Shown here piece after piece: positions 25,033-36,500 of a stretch of DNA of 64,000 nucleotides; the stretch's first letter is position 1, and each line of letters begins with the position of its first letter. Origin of the DNA: Symsagittifera roscoffensis (taxonomy: Eukaryota; Xenacoelomorpha; Acoela; Convolutidae); the NCBI RefSeq assembly GCF_963678635.1, contig NC_087065.1, positions 26,123,254-26,187,253 of the forward strand, in the 5' to 3' direction. Under the pieces are notes generated by a model. It saw only the letters and a list, made by a program, of their open reading frames with translations, was not told where the DNA came from and did no database searches. Both the position numbers and the translations under genes were made by a program.

Positions 25033-25865
25033 TGTGACATTCGACCAGAATGTACAAAAATGCGAGTTCGAGTTCGATTTCGAAATTTTTTTGATGCATC
25101 TGACCGAGAAGATTGATGGTTTTAATCAATTGGAGGTCTTAATCGTTCGTTTTGACAATCTCGGAAGGATTATTTTGGAATTTCATGTTGATTTTTTAAA
25201 ATTCGTTCCCAAATAACGCGAAAATTTGCGGAAATTGAAAATTGCGAAAAGGAAACAGAACAAGAGAGTTCGTGGAGAAAAATAGTAAACGGAAATTGTG
25301 TGATACTGATCGAGATTGAAGAAAACTTTACGAAGACTACTCCGAGTTGTAACAATTGCGCCGCTACAATTGTTACAACGCGAACCCCGAGAACAAGGAA
25401 GGGTGTTGGGACGGCGTGTCCAGCCTTCCTGAAAGAAAAAAGAGGGTTATTTCTCCGGATTCCAGAATCCGCAGGGGTCTCGGGAGGAGAACTCAAACTG
25501 TATTTTATGAACTGTTAGCTTCTGGTCATGTCCTGAATTGAATTATTAACATCTAAATTCGTTTTCAGATTATGAGAAGCTAGGAGTTAAGGAAAAGGGT
25601 TGATCCGTCTTCGTTGGAGATGATGATTCTTATCTACTGAACAAAAACAATAGTATTATGATAAATAAGCAGTAGCCCTGTTTTTAGGAGTGACCTCATG
25701 GTCTAGGGATACTGAGACCCAGCCATTAGCTCACTATTTCTGCATGTAATTAAGTTAGTTAGATCATTCTGATCGAAGCCGGAAATTAACGTTTTTTGTC
25801 GACCCGATATTAGAAAGACCACCAAAAGAACTTGCTTTGGCAGAGACGGTGAAAAGCATGTAGAT
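25033..25865 (+). repeat. right LTR of element C, first part
   Basis: Collinear with 21447-22280. It stops at GTGAAAAGCATGTAGATC, where a LINE is inserted. The LTR sequence resumes at 26987 (GTGTTTAGACGCTAGCCAGTC) and runs to about 27060, matching 22289-22365. Confidence 0.75.
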
Positions 25866-25877
25866 CAGTAGTAGTAT

Positions 25878-25930
<53 letters not shown>

Positions 25931-25932
25931 TA
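25866..25932. repeat. (TAG)n microsatellite at LINE 3' end
   Basis: About 20 TAG/TAGTAG units, interrupted near the start. It lies at the 3' end of the minus-strand LINE that follows, so on the LINE sense strand it is (CTA)n. Some LINE families end in short microsatellites instead of poly(A). Confidence 0.75.
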
Positions 25933-26690
25933 GGATTTAGAGCATCTGCTCTAGGGTTTTGACCCCTCAGTTTTCAAGTGGCACGAGTTTTTTCGAGGGA
26001 TTACAGTTGCCACATGGGCATAGCGCTCTCCACGAGCAAGAGTCAATCTCGTTGAATATGTCACGGAAGAATTTGTGGTATAATTTGGCGATTCTGTTTT
26101 TGTTGATGATTTCATCTGCAAACAGGCTTCTTTGCACTAAATTTAACAGTTTTGGTGCACGGATCCAGAAGTTTTCGTCGCATTTCTTGAGACGCTGCTG
26201 GGGGATATAGAGTTCGGTCTGCTGTCTTGTAAGCGCTCTACGGCTCTTTGTCACTGGCATGTTTTTGGCCTCATAGTTTCCTTCTAGCACAGAGATGAGG
26301 TATAGAATATCATGCACTTCCATGAAGCGGAGAAGTCTTTCTTTATATTCTGCAGTCCCGTTGGTTATCCATTTGGTGGCGTTCCTCTGTACTTGCTCTA
26401 TCTTCATCATTTCAGTTTTTGGGGGGTACCATGCCTGCGATGCGTAAGTAAGCATTGGTACTACATAACCTGTGTAGGCATTCAGTTTTGTCTTTTGCTA
26501 CACATTTTCTGAAGTATTTCTGATGAGGAAGTATAAAGACCTCCAGGCTTAAATTGTTAGACATGATGACTCCGAGATCCTTCTGTGATATGACGGTTTT
26601 TAATCGTCCGTTTGTTTGTGTCTCTCCTTTTATGCACAGTATGTTGGTTTTGACAAAATTGAGAATCATTTTATTTTCGAAGCTCCATTT
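25933..26690 (-). mobile_element. LINE 3' fragment (CR1/Jockey-like) inside LTR
   Basis: On the minus strand, 26669-26412 encodes KTNILCIKGETQTNGRLK then VISQKDLGVIMSNNL, the end of a LINE RT. After a frame break 26455-25967 encodes the thumb/C-terminal region with IEQVQRNATKWITNG and ends in a Cys-containing CPCGNCNPSKK tail. It has no endonuclease or RT core, so it is 5' truncated. The insertion splits the right LTR of element C; the stretch 26690-26986 to its right is not identified. Confidence 0.7.
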
Positions 26691-27060
26691 TTCGGCTCTT
26701 TTTCCTTCCCCCCCACCTCACTCAAACATGAATTTTATGGTCTAACGAGTGGTTTTACAAGGTTGATTATGAAAACCGAACATGTTTGTCATGGCCTAAT
26801 CAGTCTGCATGTCAATTTTCATGTTAATCGGACAAAGTGAAATGTAACTTCAATTATAAAAAATCGCAGGTGTGGGGATAAGGAAAAAGAGCCCATTTTT
26901 CTATTTGTGAAGCCGCCTTCTCTGCGTTGCTTTAAGAAGTGGTCACCACTTTAAAATTGTCCGCATAACCGAAGGCTTCTCCGTCTTCTGTGTTTAGACG
27001 CTAGCCAGTCATTTTAGAACCGAGCTTTATTTTCCGTCGATATGTACTTCGGGCGAATGT

Positions 27061-27426
27061 TACAACAGTTGCGGAATCCAGAGCAACTAGCTATATTTGC
27101 TTGTTGCGGAATCCGCAACAATTTAAATGTAACGACAAAATTTACGTTACAAGTACATATACGCTGAATCCACGTAAATCTTGTAAGTGGAATCCACTTA
27201 CATTTTGGAACATGTTTAAATACTTGTCTCTGGAATCCAGGAACATACAGACACAAAATTGTGCGCCTTTCCAGTGCACAGTTTGGCCTCGTAATGTGGG
27301 TAATGGATGTTCAAATCTTGTCTCAGCTGTTTGCGATGAAACGAGTCTAGATACTTCGCACTGGTTTTGCATAAACCCCACATTTCGCAGTTGTACATCA
27401 ATATGGGTAGCACCAGTGAGTTATAT

Positions 27427-27428
<2 letters not shown>
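27061..27428 (-). pseudogene. older minus-strand LINE fragment, downstream piece
   Basis: Minus-strand translation from 27428 reads LYNSLVLPILMYNCEMWGLC then SFHRKQLRQDLNIHYPH, a typical C-terminal region of a LINE reverse transcriptase. Below about 27290 similarity passes into a GGATTCC-rich repeat. The piece upstream in the same LINE lies at 29378-29575. A younger LINE separates them. Confidence 0.65.
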
Positions 27429-27467
<39 letters not shown>

Positions 27468-29359
27468 AACCTCGTATTTTAACAATTTCTGTCCCTTGCA
27501 TCGGGTTTCTCTAAGAAACACTGAGCCACCATTTGTCACACCAGTTGTAAAGCTTTTGCTAAAAAAGAAAAACAAGCTATTCAAGAAAAGGCGATTTAAT
27601 GATGCTTTAGCGGTTGCTGCAGAAATTTGCCACCAGATTTTTTCCAATAACTCTCGGAACAAACAAAAGGGAAGCAAATCGTGGTGGAAGCAAGTCAACT
27701 ATTATGTGAAACGTGAACAACCCGTCATTGAAAACCACTTCGACGCAAATGAACGGAATTCCCATTATAATAATATTAGCACTAATCTCGTAAACACGCG
27801 GCCTCAAATCTATGACACTCATGGCTACCAACTTCCTGTTGTTCATGCACGCCAGGTGTTTAATTACATATCAAAGTTGAAAAAAACTACTGTTGGCCCT
27901 GACGGTCTGCCGTATTGGTTATACCGTGAAAACGCCCATAGGCTAGCAGAGCCCTTGACGCACATTTTTAATCTGTCTTTATCAAGTTCGGTCTTTCCTG
28001 AAACTTGGAAAGTTGGTTGCATAAAGCCTATTCCATCTAAGTTTTTTCTCCTGCGGCCTATTTGTCTGACTCCTATTATTGCTCGTGTGTTTGAGCGAAT
28101 TGTCTTTGACAGTTTTGTATCTGAGCGATATCACTCAACCCTGTCGAACGATCAGTTCGGTTTCCGAAAAGGTTCCTCAACTACGTGCGCGCTTATCAAG
28201 TTACTAAACGATGTGCTACGTAAACGAAAAGGTTCAGAAAATAACTACGTTCGAATCATCACTCTTGATTTAAGCAAAGCGTTCGACTCTCTTTCCCATC
28301 GTGCTATCATTGATGGACTTCATAAGTCTCATTATAACCCCTTTCTTATAAACTGGTACAACAGTTTTCTTTCTGGTCGCGTTCATTCGACTCTTGTAAA
28401 CGATCAACTATCTCGTGAACTAACTACCAGTCAAGGCGTTCCGCAAGGAACAGTAAACGGACCACCGCTTTTCAACAGTGGTACAAATGACATATCAGTC
28501 ATAACTGACATTCCTGAAAGACGGTGTAGACTCACTAAATTCGCTGACGATTTTACCCCAGTTGTCGGAGGTCGCATAGATGAACTTGACTATGCCAGTG
28601 ACGTTATTAATGCACTCGAAGTCCAGTTTAACTCCAAAAACTTGACGCTGAATGACGGTAAAACAAAAGAGGTTCTGTTATCGTTTTAAAAAGGTCAACA
28701 ACCTAGAACTATTCCTGGAGTTGAACGTGTGACGTCGCGAATGATACTCGGAGTCATATTTGACGAAAATCTGTCGTTCAAGGAGCACATTACTGCTATC
28801 TGCAAAGCGTCAGTCTCATGTTTATATCTTTTGTTGCGCCTCAAACGTCTGAACTATACAGCGGAAGAACTGAAATTACTTTATAATTCTTTGGTGATAT
28901 CTCGACTATCTTACTGCGCGTCTGTTTGGGGTGGTACTTATTCATATTTACTAGATCAAATAGACCGAGTTCAGAACAAAGCACGATTTTTTGGTATTAT
29001 TGACGAAATTGAACCGATTCGCGAAATTATCCGCAAATCTGACCAGGCCTTACTACGCAAAATAACCGAGACCGGGTATCTGCATCAGCTATTTCATCTC
29101 CTACCACGCAGAACGGATTATGCCGCGGATACGCTGCGACCCAGAAACGCTGGAGTTATGAAGACTAAATTGGAAAAACAACTCTGTTTTTCCCTTCGAG
29201 AGTTTTAAGAGTAGTGTACACTTAAATTTGTAAACATGTATTGGATGTATTATCCAATATAAATAAAAGTTTTGTTGTTGTTGTTGTTGAAACAGCAAAA
29301 TTTTTGTTGTTTTGTTGTTGTTGTTGTTGTTGAAACAGCAATATATCTCACTGTCGAAA
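27429..29359 (+). mobile_element. 5'-truncated LINE with near-intact RT and 18-bp TSD
   Basis: The insert is flanked by an exact 18-bp duplication, CACCAGTGAGTTATATAA, at 27411-27428 and 29360-29377. It starts with (CAA)n, about 14 units, and ends in (GTT)n runs and a GAAACAGCAATATATC tail after AATAAA near 29262. The RT reading frame runs from about 27470 to 29208 with a single in-frame stop at 28687-28689. Motifs in order: NDQFGFRKGSST, DLSKAFDSLSH, QGVPQGTVNGP, the catalytic KFADDF box (FADD not YADD), then MILGVIFDENLSF. No endonuclease domain is present. The clade within CR1/Jockey-like LINEs is not resolved. Confidence 0.85.
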
Positions 29360-29377
29360 CACCAGTGAGTTATATAA

Positions 29378-29575
29378 GTTCAGACTTTTCGTGAGACGAA
29401 TCTTATTTGATCTCTATAGCGATTGCAGTTTTCCTAGAGCCGCGGTTGCCAAGCACTTGCGCATGATGATGTTTTCGTCGTCTCCCGGTAAAGAGCCTAG
29501 TTTCTTCACCTTGCGCCAGCTCTCATCAACGCGGCTTTCTCTTGTTTGATAAATGTTAATTCCGTCTGGCCGTTG
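29378..29575 (-). pseudogene. older minus-strand LINE fragment, upstream piece
   Basis: Minus-strand reading gives RESRVDESWRKVKKLGSL then GDDENIIMRKCLATAALGKL, running directly into the LYNSLVLPILMYN segment at 27428 once the younger LINE and one TSD copy are removed. One stop lies between the pieces. It is therefore the interrupted target. Confidence 0.65.
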
Positions 29576-29670
29576 TTCACTCTTAGATTATGGCCATAAT
29601 CTCAGGCCATAATCTCAGAGCCATAATCTCAGAGTGAACAACGACAAGAGTATACACATCGTATACTCTT
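29571..29670. repeat. two adjacent hairpins and GCCATAATCTCA repeats
   Basis: Arms CGTTGTTCACTCT...AGATTATGGC (29571-29594) and GCCATAATCTCAGAGTGAACAACG (about 29620-29643, written here by its ends) pair around two more CCATAATCTCA units. Directly after, AAGAGTATAC (29646-29655) and GTATACTCTT (29661-29670) form a perfect 10-bp stem with a 5-nt loop. Confidence 0.75.
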
Positions 29671-29724
29671 CTCGTTAATCCAAGCTTATGCAAATTAGCT
29701 TACTATGAAATATTGAAAATTTTT

Positions 29725-30110
29725 AAGCTTCCTACCCTGGAGCCCAGAAGAAAACGTGGGCATATGATAGAAGTGCACAAAATCTTGTTTATGATGTAAT
29801 AGCAACTGAAGGAGTGTTTACAATAAACGAATGAAATTCTCGTGAAAATCCGTACAATTTGATAACATGAAAATCACGAAATTGTTTACGAAGTAGCTTC
29901 TTCACTATAGCAGCCGTAAACGACTGGAACGCACTACCAGAGTGTAATTTCCAGCGTTCACATCAATTTGTCCAAATCGAGGCTGGATCAACACTGGGAA
30001 AACGACATGTATGATACATCCTTTTTCGAATGAAGAATTGGACGTCCACAGATGGAGCTGATCGACAGAGGCTGAGAAGCCTATAGATCAGAAATTATCT
30101 GTTTACCTGT
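29725..30110 (+). pseudogene. LINE 3' end fragment
   Basis: The + strand reads LEPRRKRGHMIEVHKIL and, after stops, AAVNDWNALPECNFQRSHQF, the conserved end of many LINE ORF2 proteins (a VVNxWNxLP motif). Frame breaks occur near 29980. It lies just upstream of the first exon of the DHHC gene. Confidence 0.6.
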
Positions 30111-30516
30111 GTATGTTTAACCGAGCGGTTATTTTGAATTTACCTGTTTGTGAAAAAAAAACTATCTTGAATTCAAGTTCTATGTTTATACGTTAGCACG
30201 GAAAGCCGAATTAAATAGTGACTTGGTGGTCTCCAAGCAATATTGCCTGAGAACATCAGACAGTCTATTGTTGGAAACGAATTGAAGGCTTTTTGAAGTC
30301 GAATTAGATCGCTTGTCAATTTGTTTCTCGTCTTTTTAGTTTTGGTGATTTGGCTTTTTAACTGAAACAGCAGAAATGGGCAAATGAAGGCTTGGCGTCA
30401 TCAGTCGATCAGATCGCTAAACCAATTGTGTAGAAGCTCATTTCAAGAGCGGAGCCTATTCAGACGTGTTTTCAAAATATATAAGCTACCCATCATCAAG
30501 CAGCAAGACCACGACA

Positions 30517-33500
30517 ATGCCGTGCAAGGACGCATGCGGAGTGGCGACGTTCTGTGTTATCTACGCTGTCATAGTATATTGCGATTTCGCCGTTATTTAT
30601 TTCATTCTGCTGCCAACTAATATTTTACCGTAAGTTTATTTCATCAACCTTCTAGCACATGCGGGAAGAAGCCATGAAGTAGGGTGTTTTTTTTTGTAAG
30701 GTGATAAGGAAAAAACGTCTCGTTAATCGCATAAATATTTGTTCACGAAGGTTGAAACTGTTAGCGTGGGTTTAATATAGTTTCTTTTCCAATGTTAACT
30801 AGTTGCCATGTTGTAATATAGAGCTACTAGTTAGCGGAAAATTTTGCTGTTTCAATAATTTGTCCGCGGTTTGGCTAATCATTCACTGAGAGATGCTTGT
30901 ATCGGCATTTTTTCTGGATCTCTGTCGATCCGGAATAGGTAAGGCTTGATTGGAATGTTTCATCGTTATGCTTTCTGCTCGAATTTTTCACTGCTCCTCT
31001 AATTCTTCCCATGTTGTTGTAGCCTCGTTGTTGTTGATGACATTGTGTTCGTTTATTTCGGTCTATAGTGGTTTCGTCTCGTTCCTAATCCAATGTTATA
31101 GACCCCTGACAGAATAAGTAGGTATGCGACTAGTGTGGTGTACTTGGACTTCGTTTAAATTCTGGACTCGTGTAAATTGATCTTGCGTTTTGTTGTGCTT
31201 CTGTGAGGTCAGCATCCTCCATCAAGCTAATTAGTTCTTTCAAGGGAGTTTACCTCTCCCTTTCCTCGTGATACGTGAGCTACACGGAGGGGGTCAGTCC
31301 TTAGACTGAGTGTATTGAAATCTGTCGGTCTGCCTGGACAGTTGAATAAGTGGTGCGCGTCATGCGGACCTAGATTGCAAACTGCTTATATTAGCCTAAT
31401 TTGGGTCAATCCTGTTTATGTAGTTATCCAGGATGGGTGCGTATCCGGAGCAGAGCTGCGTAAGTGTGCTCCTAGCTTCACGCGAGTTTCTTTCTTCCAA
31501 ATTTACTCCAGGAATAGTGATAGACTAAATTTGTGACTCGCAGTAAAATCTCTCATGGTTTTTGTATGCAGATATTTGAGGACTTTTCTGTATTGGTTAA
31601 TGGTAAGATCTGAATCAGTTGTCGGGAGCTCGGCAAGTTCTTGCTCGTATTTTGTTTTCAGTTTGATCCTATAGTCTACAGGCTCCGGTAGATGGCCTCC
31701 GGGGTAGAACTGTTTGGCAAGCTTTTCATTATGTCCTCGAACAGGGAGAATTTCGGTTCCATCGTGTAAATGATCAATTATCGTCATTTTAACAGAGCTA
31801 GTCAGTTTTGAGAGCATTGCTGTGTTTCACTTGATATTTTATGTTGCTTGACATTGTTTTTGTTTAAACTTCGTGCGCGGAGTAGTTTTTGAAACTACGA
31901 CTGATTGCTTTATAGCTGATTGTTTGTTTTTTGGCATCCCTGATTGGTATTTTAAGGATATTTTCTTTCTGGCCTATAACACCCAGGATTTTTCAGTTTT
32001 TTAATTTTTTGGGTACCCTCCAATATCGCAGACCAAAAAGTACAAACGTTTGTCATAAATTTGTCTTCAAGGGGCAGATTTAAGTGCCTGTTTTTGGCCA
32101 TTGGTTTAGTTGAGCGAGGTAAGAGTTATTGTTGCGTGAATCTCAATTGGATGGGAACCGGAAGTTAGGGTTGTTCTGTCATCAGAATTAGTGACGAGCG
32201 TTTCATTTTTTCGTGGCTTAGGCATGTAGCTAATATATAGATATAAGCAGGGGCGGATCTAGGATTTTCTCGAGGGGGGGGCGGATTTTCAAAAAATTTT
32301 CCAAAATTTTGACGACCTTTTTTTTTTTTAGGTCGACCAAATTGATTTTTCGAGCTCTCCCAAAGCACTGTTTTGCCCCTACTTTGGCTAAATTTTCTGC
32401 GCCGCAGGCAAATTTTTGAAAAAAAAACAGTCAGAAAAGCCGTTTTCGGGCAATTTTTGAAAAATTTTGACAAAAAAAATCGCGTTTTTTTGGCGCGCGC
32501 TCCCCCTCAAAGTTAGTATATATTGGCGCCAAAGGCGCCTTTAGAAAAATTTTAGGGTCGGTCGGCCAAAAATGGATTTCTGAAAAAGTATCAATCCCTG
32601 AGGGGGGGGGGGCGTCCGCCCCTGGATATAAGAGTGGTGAGAGAACACCACCTTGTAGTGAACCTTGTTTAAGTCTTCTCATGCCAGATTTTGCGCATGT
32701 AAATGCAAGATAAATGAAGTGTCCTTTGGGGTAGGATAATTGACGCTATGATTTACTATTTCAAATGCGTCTGTGAGATCCAGTGGAACTATTTGGATTC
32801 TCATGCTTAGTTTTTCTTGATTCAATCCTTCGGCTATATGATCATTGATAAAACCAAGTGCTGTCACAGTCGACCAACCTCCTAAAACCGTGTTGATGGC
32901 CTGCTAATTTTATCTTGATATTTGTTACCATTTGAAGTTCGGAGGAACGTTGTATTTGTGTTTTATTGTTTTTATTGCAAAATCAGGTATCACAAATAAT
33001 CAAGGGAATAAATCGATTGAATTTTATATGCAAGGCTTTCCAGCCCTAATTTGAACATTTAAAAATTTCAACAGTGTCCTTGTCTTATCAAAAAACTGGT
33101 TTCAAATGTTGAGCTTAAGTCTAATTTCGACCGAGTAAAACGATTGATAACTTTTTTTATAGGTGAATTGCTCCTTTAGGCTCAGAAAATTTTCTTTTGT
33201 AAAAAAAAGGCTACTAAAATTTGTTTTTGACAAAATTTTTTTAAACTTCAATCTTCGAACACTAGTTTTACTAGATTGAAAGAAGTATTTCTCTGCATTA
33301 CTCGCCCAGAGCTTCAAAACAGGTCGTTTTGACACCGAGAACATCATGAAATGAATTTCAAATATGCTTTATCTTCGACTCTTTTTGATAATTGTCCGTG
33401 GTACCTGATTTTGAGTGGGAAAAAGTAAAAAAAAAAATAAATAACTCATTTTGTATTATTATCAATTATACACATCTCAGGGTTTCAGACTATGTTCCGA

Positions 33501-36500
33501 TTGTCTTCTAAGGTCGATGATCCAGTGCTCGCTTCTCGAAAAATTTATGACGTTTTCAAAAAAAAAATAGATGTATTTTTTAGAACGCTATGTAAAGTAC
33601 AAAGAGAGATATTTCCAATGTAGCAAAATTTTGAATAAAATAAAAAGCATGCATCAATTCAATTCGAAGAAGGATGAAATCTTAGCTTACTTGCGTTATT
33701 TGTCCCAACTTGACGATCTTTAAAACTTTACTAGCAATGATCATCTTTTTGAGTTTGAGCTTCAATACTGTTTGAATGATGTAATAAAGATTCGTTAAAA
33801 ATTGCTGGTTAAAAGGTCGAAATTTGTCTGGAGAAAAACCACTACGAGCACAAATGTTCCGTCTTTTTTTCGTAAATCTTGGCATTTAAATGGGGATTTA
33901 ATTGTTATGCCGCCTTGAAACGCAGCTTGGTGTAAGAAATGATGTGTCCAATTGCTGATTTTAACTCCTCGTCTCCGTTTTTCTTCGCAATTTCTTAGTT
34001 TTTCTTCGTTAATTTTCGCATGATTTTGGTTCCGCTTAATTGACGCTGATCTTAGCTACGGAATTTTTTCGTGAGATACGTCGTTTTAAAGCGAGTCAAG
34101 CACTCTACTAGCTACCATTTGAAGTGCGAAATTGCTGTTAGCCGTTTTGCGTTTTGGGGCTTTTTGTTTTTCAACAAGAAAATTAAATGGCTTTTTGGGT
34201 TAACTGCTTAGAAACTTTAAAATTATGGAACTTATTGCGCTTGCGATTAGCAAGTGTTATCAATTAGGAATATATAGATTTTTTTCGGGTTAATAATTTG
34301 CTAAACAGAATCATTTGATATATTATTTCAATGAATTCAAATTTGTTAGCGTCTCAAACATTTAGCCTGGATGAAACGAATACACCTGGGACGGCAAAGG
34401 TCCTGGGTCTGAATCCAACCAGGACCTGTTTGTCAACCGAAAAAAAATCTGTTTCAATTAAAATTTTTGGCGTGTTTTTTGTCTGTCCATGTTTTGTCGG
34501 CTTAGTTGCCATGTCTTAGAACTTTTTTTGGTTTATGCAATTTTCATTGTAGTTGCTGTTAGGGTTTGGATTTACTGTGCAATTTGTAATTTTTATAAAA
34601 TTGACTTTCGCTCATTTTTTTCGGCTCAAATGATTTCGGCTTAGTGCCCTATTTTCGGGCCGTAACAAGGGTAACATGTTTTTTATTGGTGAAAATCTGA
34701 GAACTTTTTCATAGTTCAAAGTTTTTCATGACAAAAATTTTGTTTTGGATTTAACGAAATTTACCTTTTTTTCGTTAAACGCCATTGATTGTGGTTCTGG
34801 ACGTGTTTTCCGCAAATGGAACATCATTCCAGACAATTTTTTCTAAATTTTTTGGACTCTTTTTTTTAGACTTAGTGGCTCTGCTTTTCTGTATGCAATG
34901 CATTTTTATTTGTTATCGCAAGTAGTGCGAAACTTCGATTCGCTTCTGTCGAATACACGTGGGGTTTCGTTTTGCAACTGAATTCTATAATTTTAACCAC
35001 TTTTGAACCTGTTGAAAGGATTTGTCTGAGCGCCTCGGTTTACTTTTCTTATAAAGGCGCGATGATTTTTTTTCAGGAAAAGTCTTAAGTTTGTTCAGGC
35101 TCAAACTTGCTTTTTCGCGGTTCGTTTATGGTTTCTTCAGTTCATTTCTTTTGTTACAAGGAAGGCAAACTCCAGTATGGAGCAGCAAAAGTGTAAAGGT
35201 CACCAAAAAGATCGTAGACTTCTAGTTTCGAAAGTGGAGTTTTATTTTCAGATTTCCCAGCGGAATAAAAAATTTACCTATTGATCTAGTGTTCTCAAAA
35301 TGGATTCATTTTATCAAAAAGTTGTTCGTTCAAAAATTTGTAACTTGTAAATTGCAGGTTGACGATCGTTGGTGGGGTTGTGTTCAATATCTGCCTTATA
35401 CTACTTGTCTATTCACATATAAAATGCGCGTGCTCGAACCCAGGTATTTACAAGAAAATTAAATTATATATTACTCACAAGTTTACATCATTCAAGTTAT
35501 TTGACTTATATTTGATGATTTAGGATTTGTGTCTCCGTCAGACCCCGTGATATTGGGAAATCAGCACGTAAGATAAATCATTGCCCTTGCAATTAGTTTT
35601 TTAAATTTCAATCAGTTTCAAATTTATGATTCTTGGAACCTGGAAGGTTTTTTAGAACCCTAGCTGGACGCATTGCCAGAAGTGCGGATTGCATCGTCCA
35701 CCACGTGCACATCACTGTAGAATATGCAACCAATGCGTGAATAAAATGGATCATCATTGCCCTTGGGTTGCCAATTGTGTTGGACTTCTAAATCAGAGGA
35801 CTTTCATTCAGTTTCTTATGCATACAGGTGGATATAATTAATTTCAAAATCGTCTTTGAAAATTTAGTTGAATCAATTTTTTTTGGTGCAGTGAAATCAA
35901 TATATTTATTTCACAATATTTAGATCGGGGGTGTAGCGATTAGCATGCGATAATTGTTTTAATTGAGTATGCATTCAGATGAAAAACGAATTAGCCTAAA
36001 TTTTCAAATAGTTTCGAAAACGACTTGATTTGTCAAGGAAATAAAAATTTCCTTTTCGTCTAATAAAACATTCGGCTAAGTGCACGCTGATAAAAATTGC
36101 AACTTTGAGTTTTAAAAAAAATGAAAAAACGAGTCTTCAAACTACATGTTTTTACATGGGCATGCTAATCGAAACATGCTAATAGGCCGGTCCTTATTTA
36201 GATAGACGACGATGGCTCAATTTAAAATATGAAAACTTTCATTTCAGCCATCACGACATTATTGGCCATCCTTCTCTCTGTAATGTCGATGGTTATTTCT
36301 GTGAAGACGAAAAACGAAGACTTTGACAGCACCTCAAGGTTGTTCATCTCTATGTTGTACGTGTGCTAGCTCTTTCTAACATTGCTAAAACACCTATGTA
36401 ATGTTCTACGACTAAATTAATGTTTTACTAAAACTACCGGACAAAATGCCTCCATTTATTTCCCGCTCAATGAAATAAGACAGCTGACTAAGAGTCGATG

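Larger units (their letters stand above)
21447..27060 (+). mobile_element. LTR-flanked element C with short, unfamiliar internal region
   Basis: Two direct LTR copies of the gypsy A type begin at 21447 and 25033, both with TGTGACATTCGACCAGAATG. The internal region is only about 2.3 kb and carries no recognisable gag or pol. It holds an ORF of 289 codons at 22728-23597. The right LTR is broken by an antisense LINE (25866 to about 26986) and resumes at 26987-27060. The LTRs are nearly alike in their middles but differ more in the first 270 bp. It could be a deletion derivative retaining an env-position gene, or two separate insertions around unrelated sequence. Confidence 0.65.
30630..35357 (+). 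other. intron 1 of the DHHC gene
   Basis: Donor ACC|GTAAGT and acceptor TTGCAG|G. The 4.7 kb intron holds a minus-strand LINE fragment, a hAT-like MITE, a second TIR element and part of a dispersed repeat. No other exon of the gene is needed by phase or by family alignment. Confidence 0.8.

Noticed and set aside
27427-27470. Poly-Asn start of the LINE reading frame
   Set aside because: It is translation of the (CAA)n microsatellite; the true RT homology starts after it.
30384-30620. 78-codon + ORF at the DHHC first exon
   Set aside because: It is in a different frame from the conserved TM1 segment; the exon reading starts at ATG 30517.
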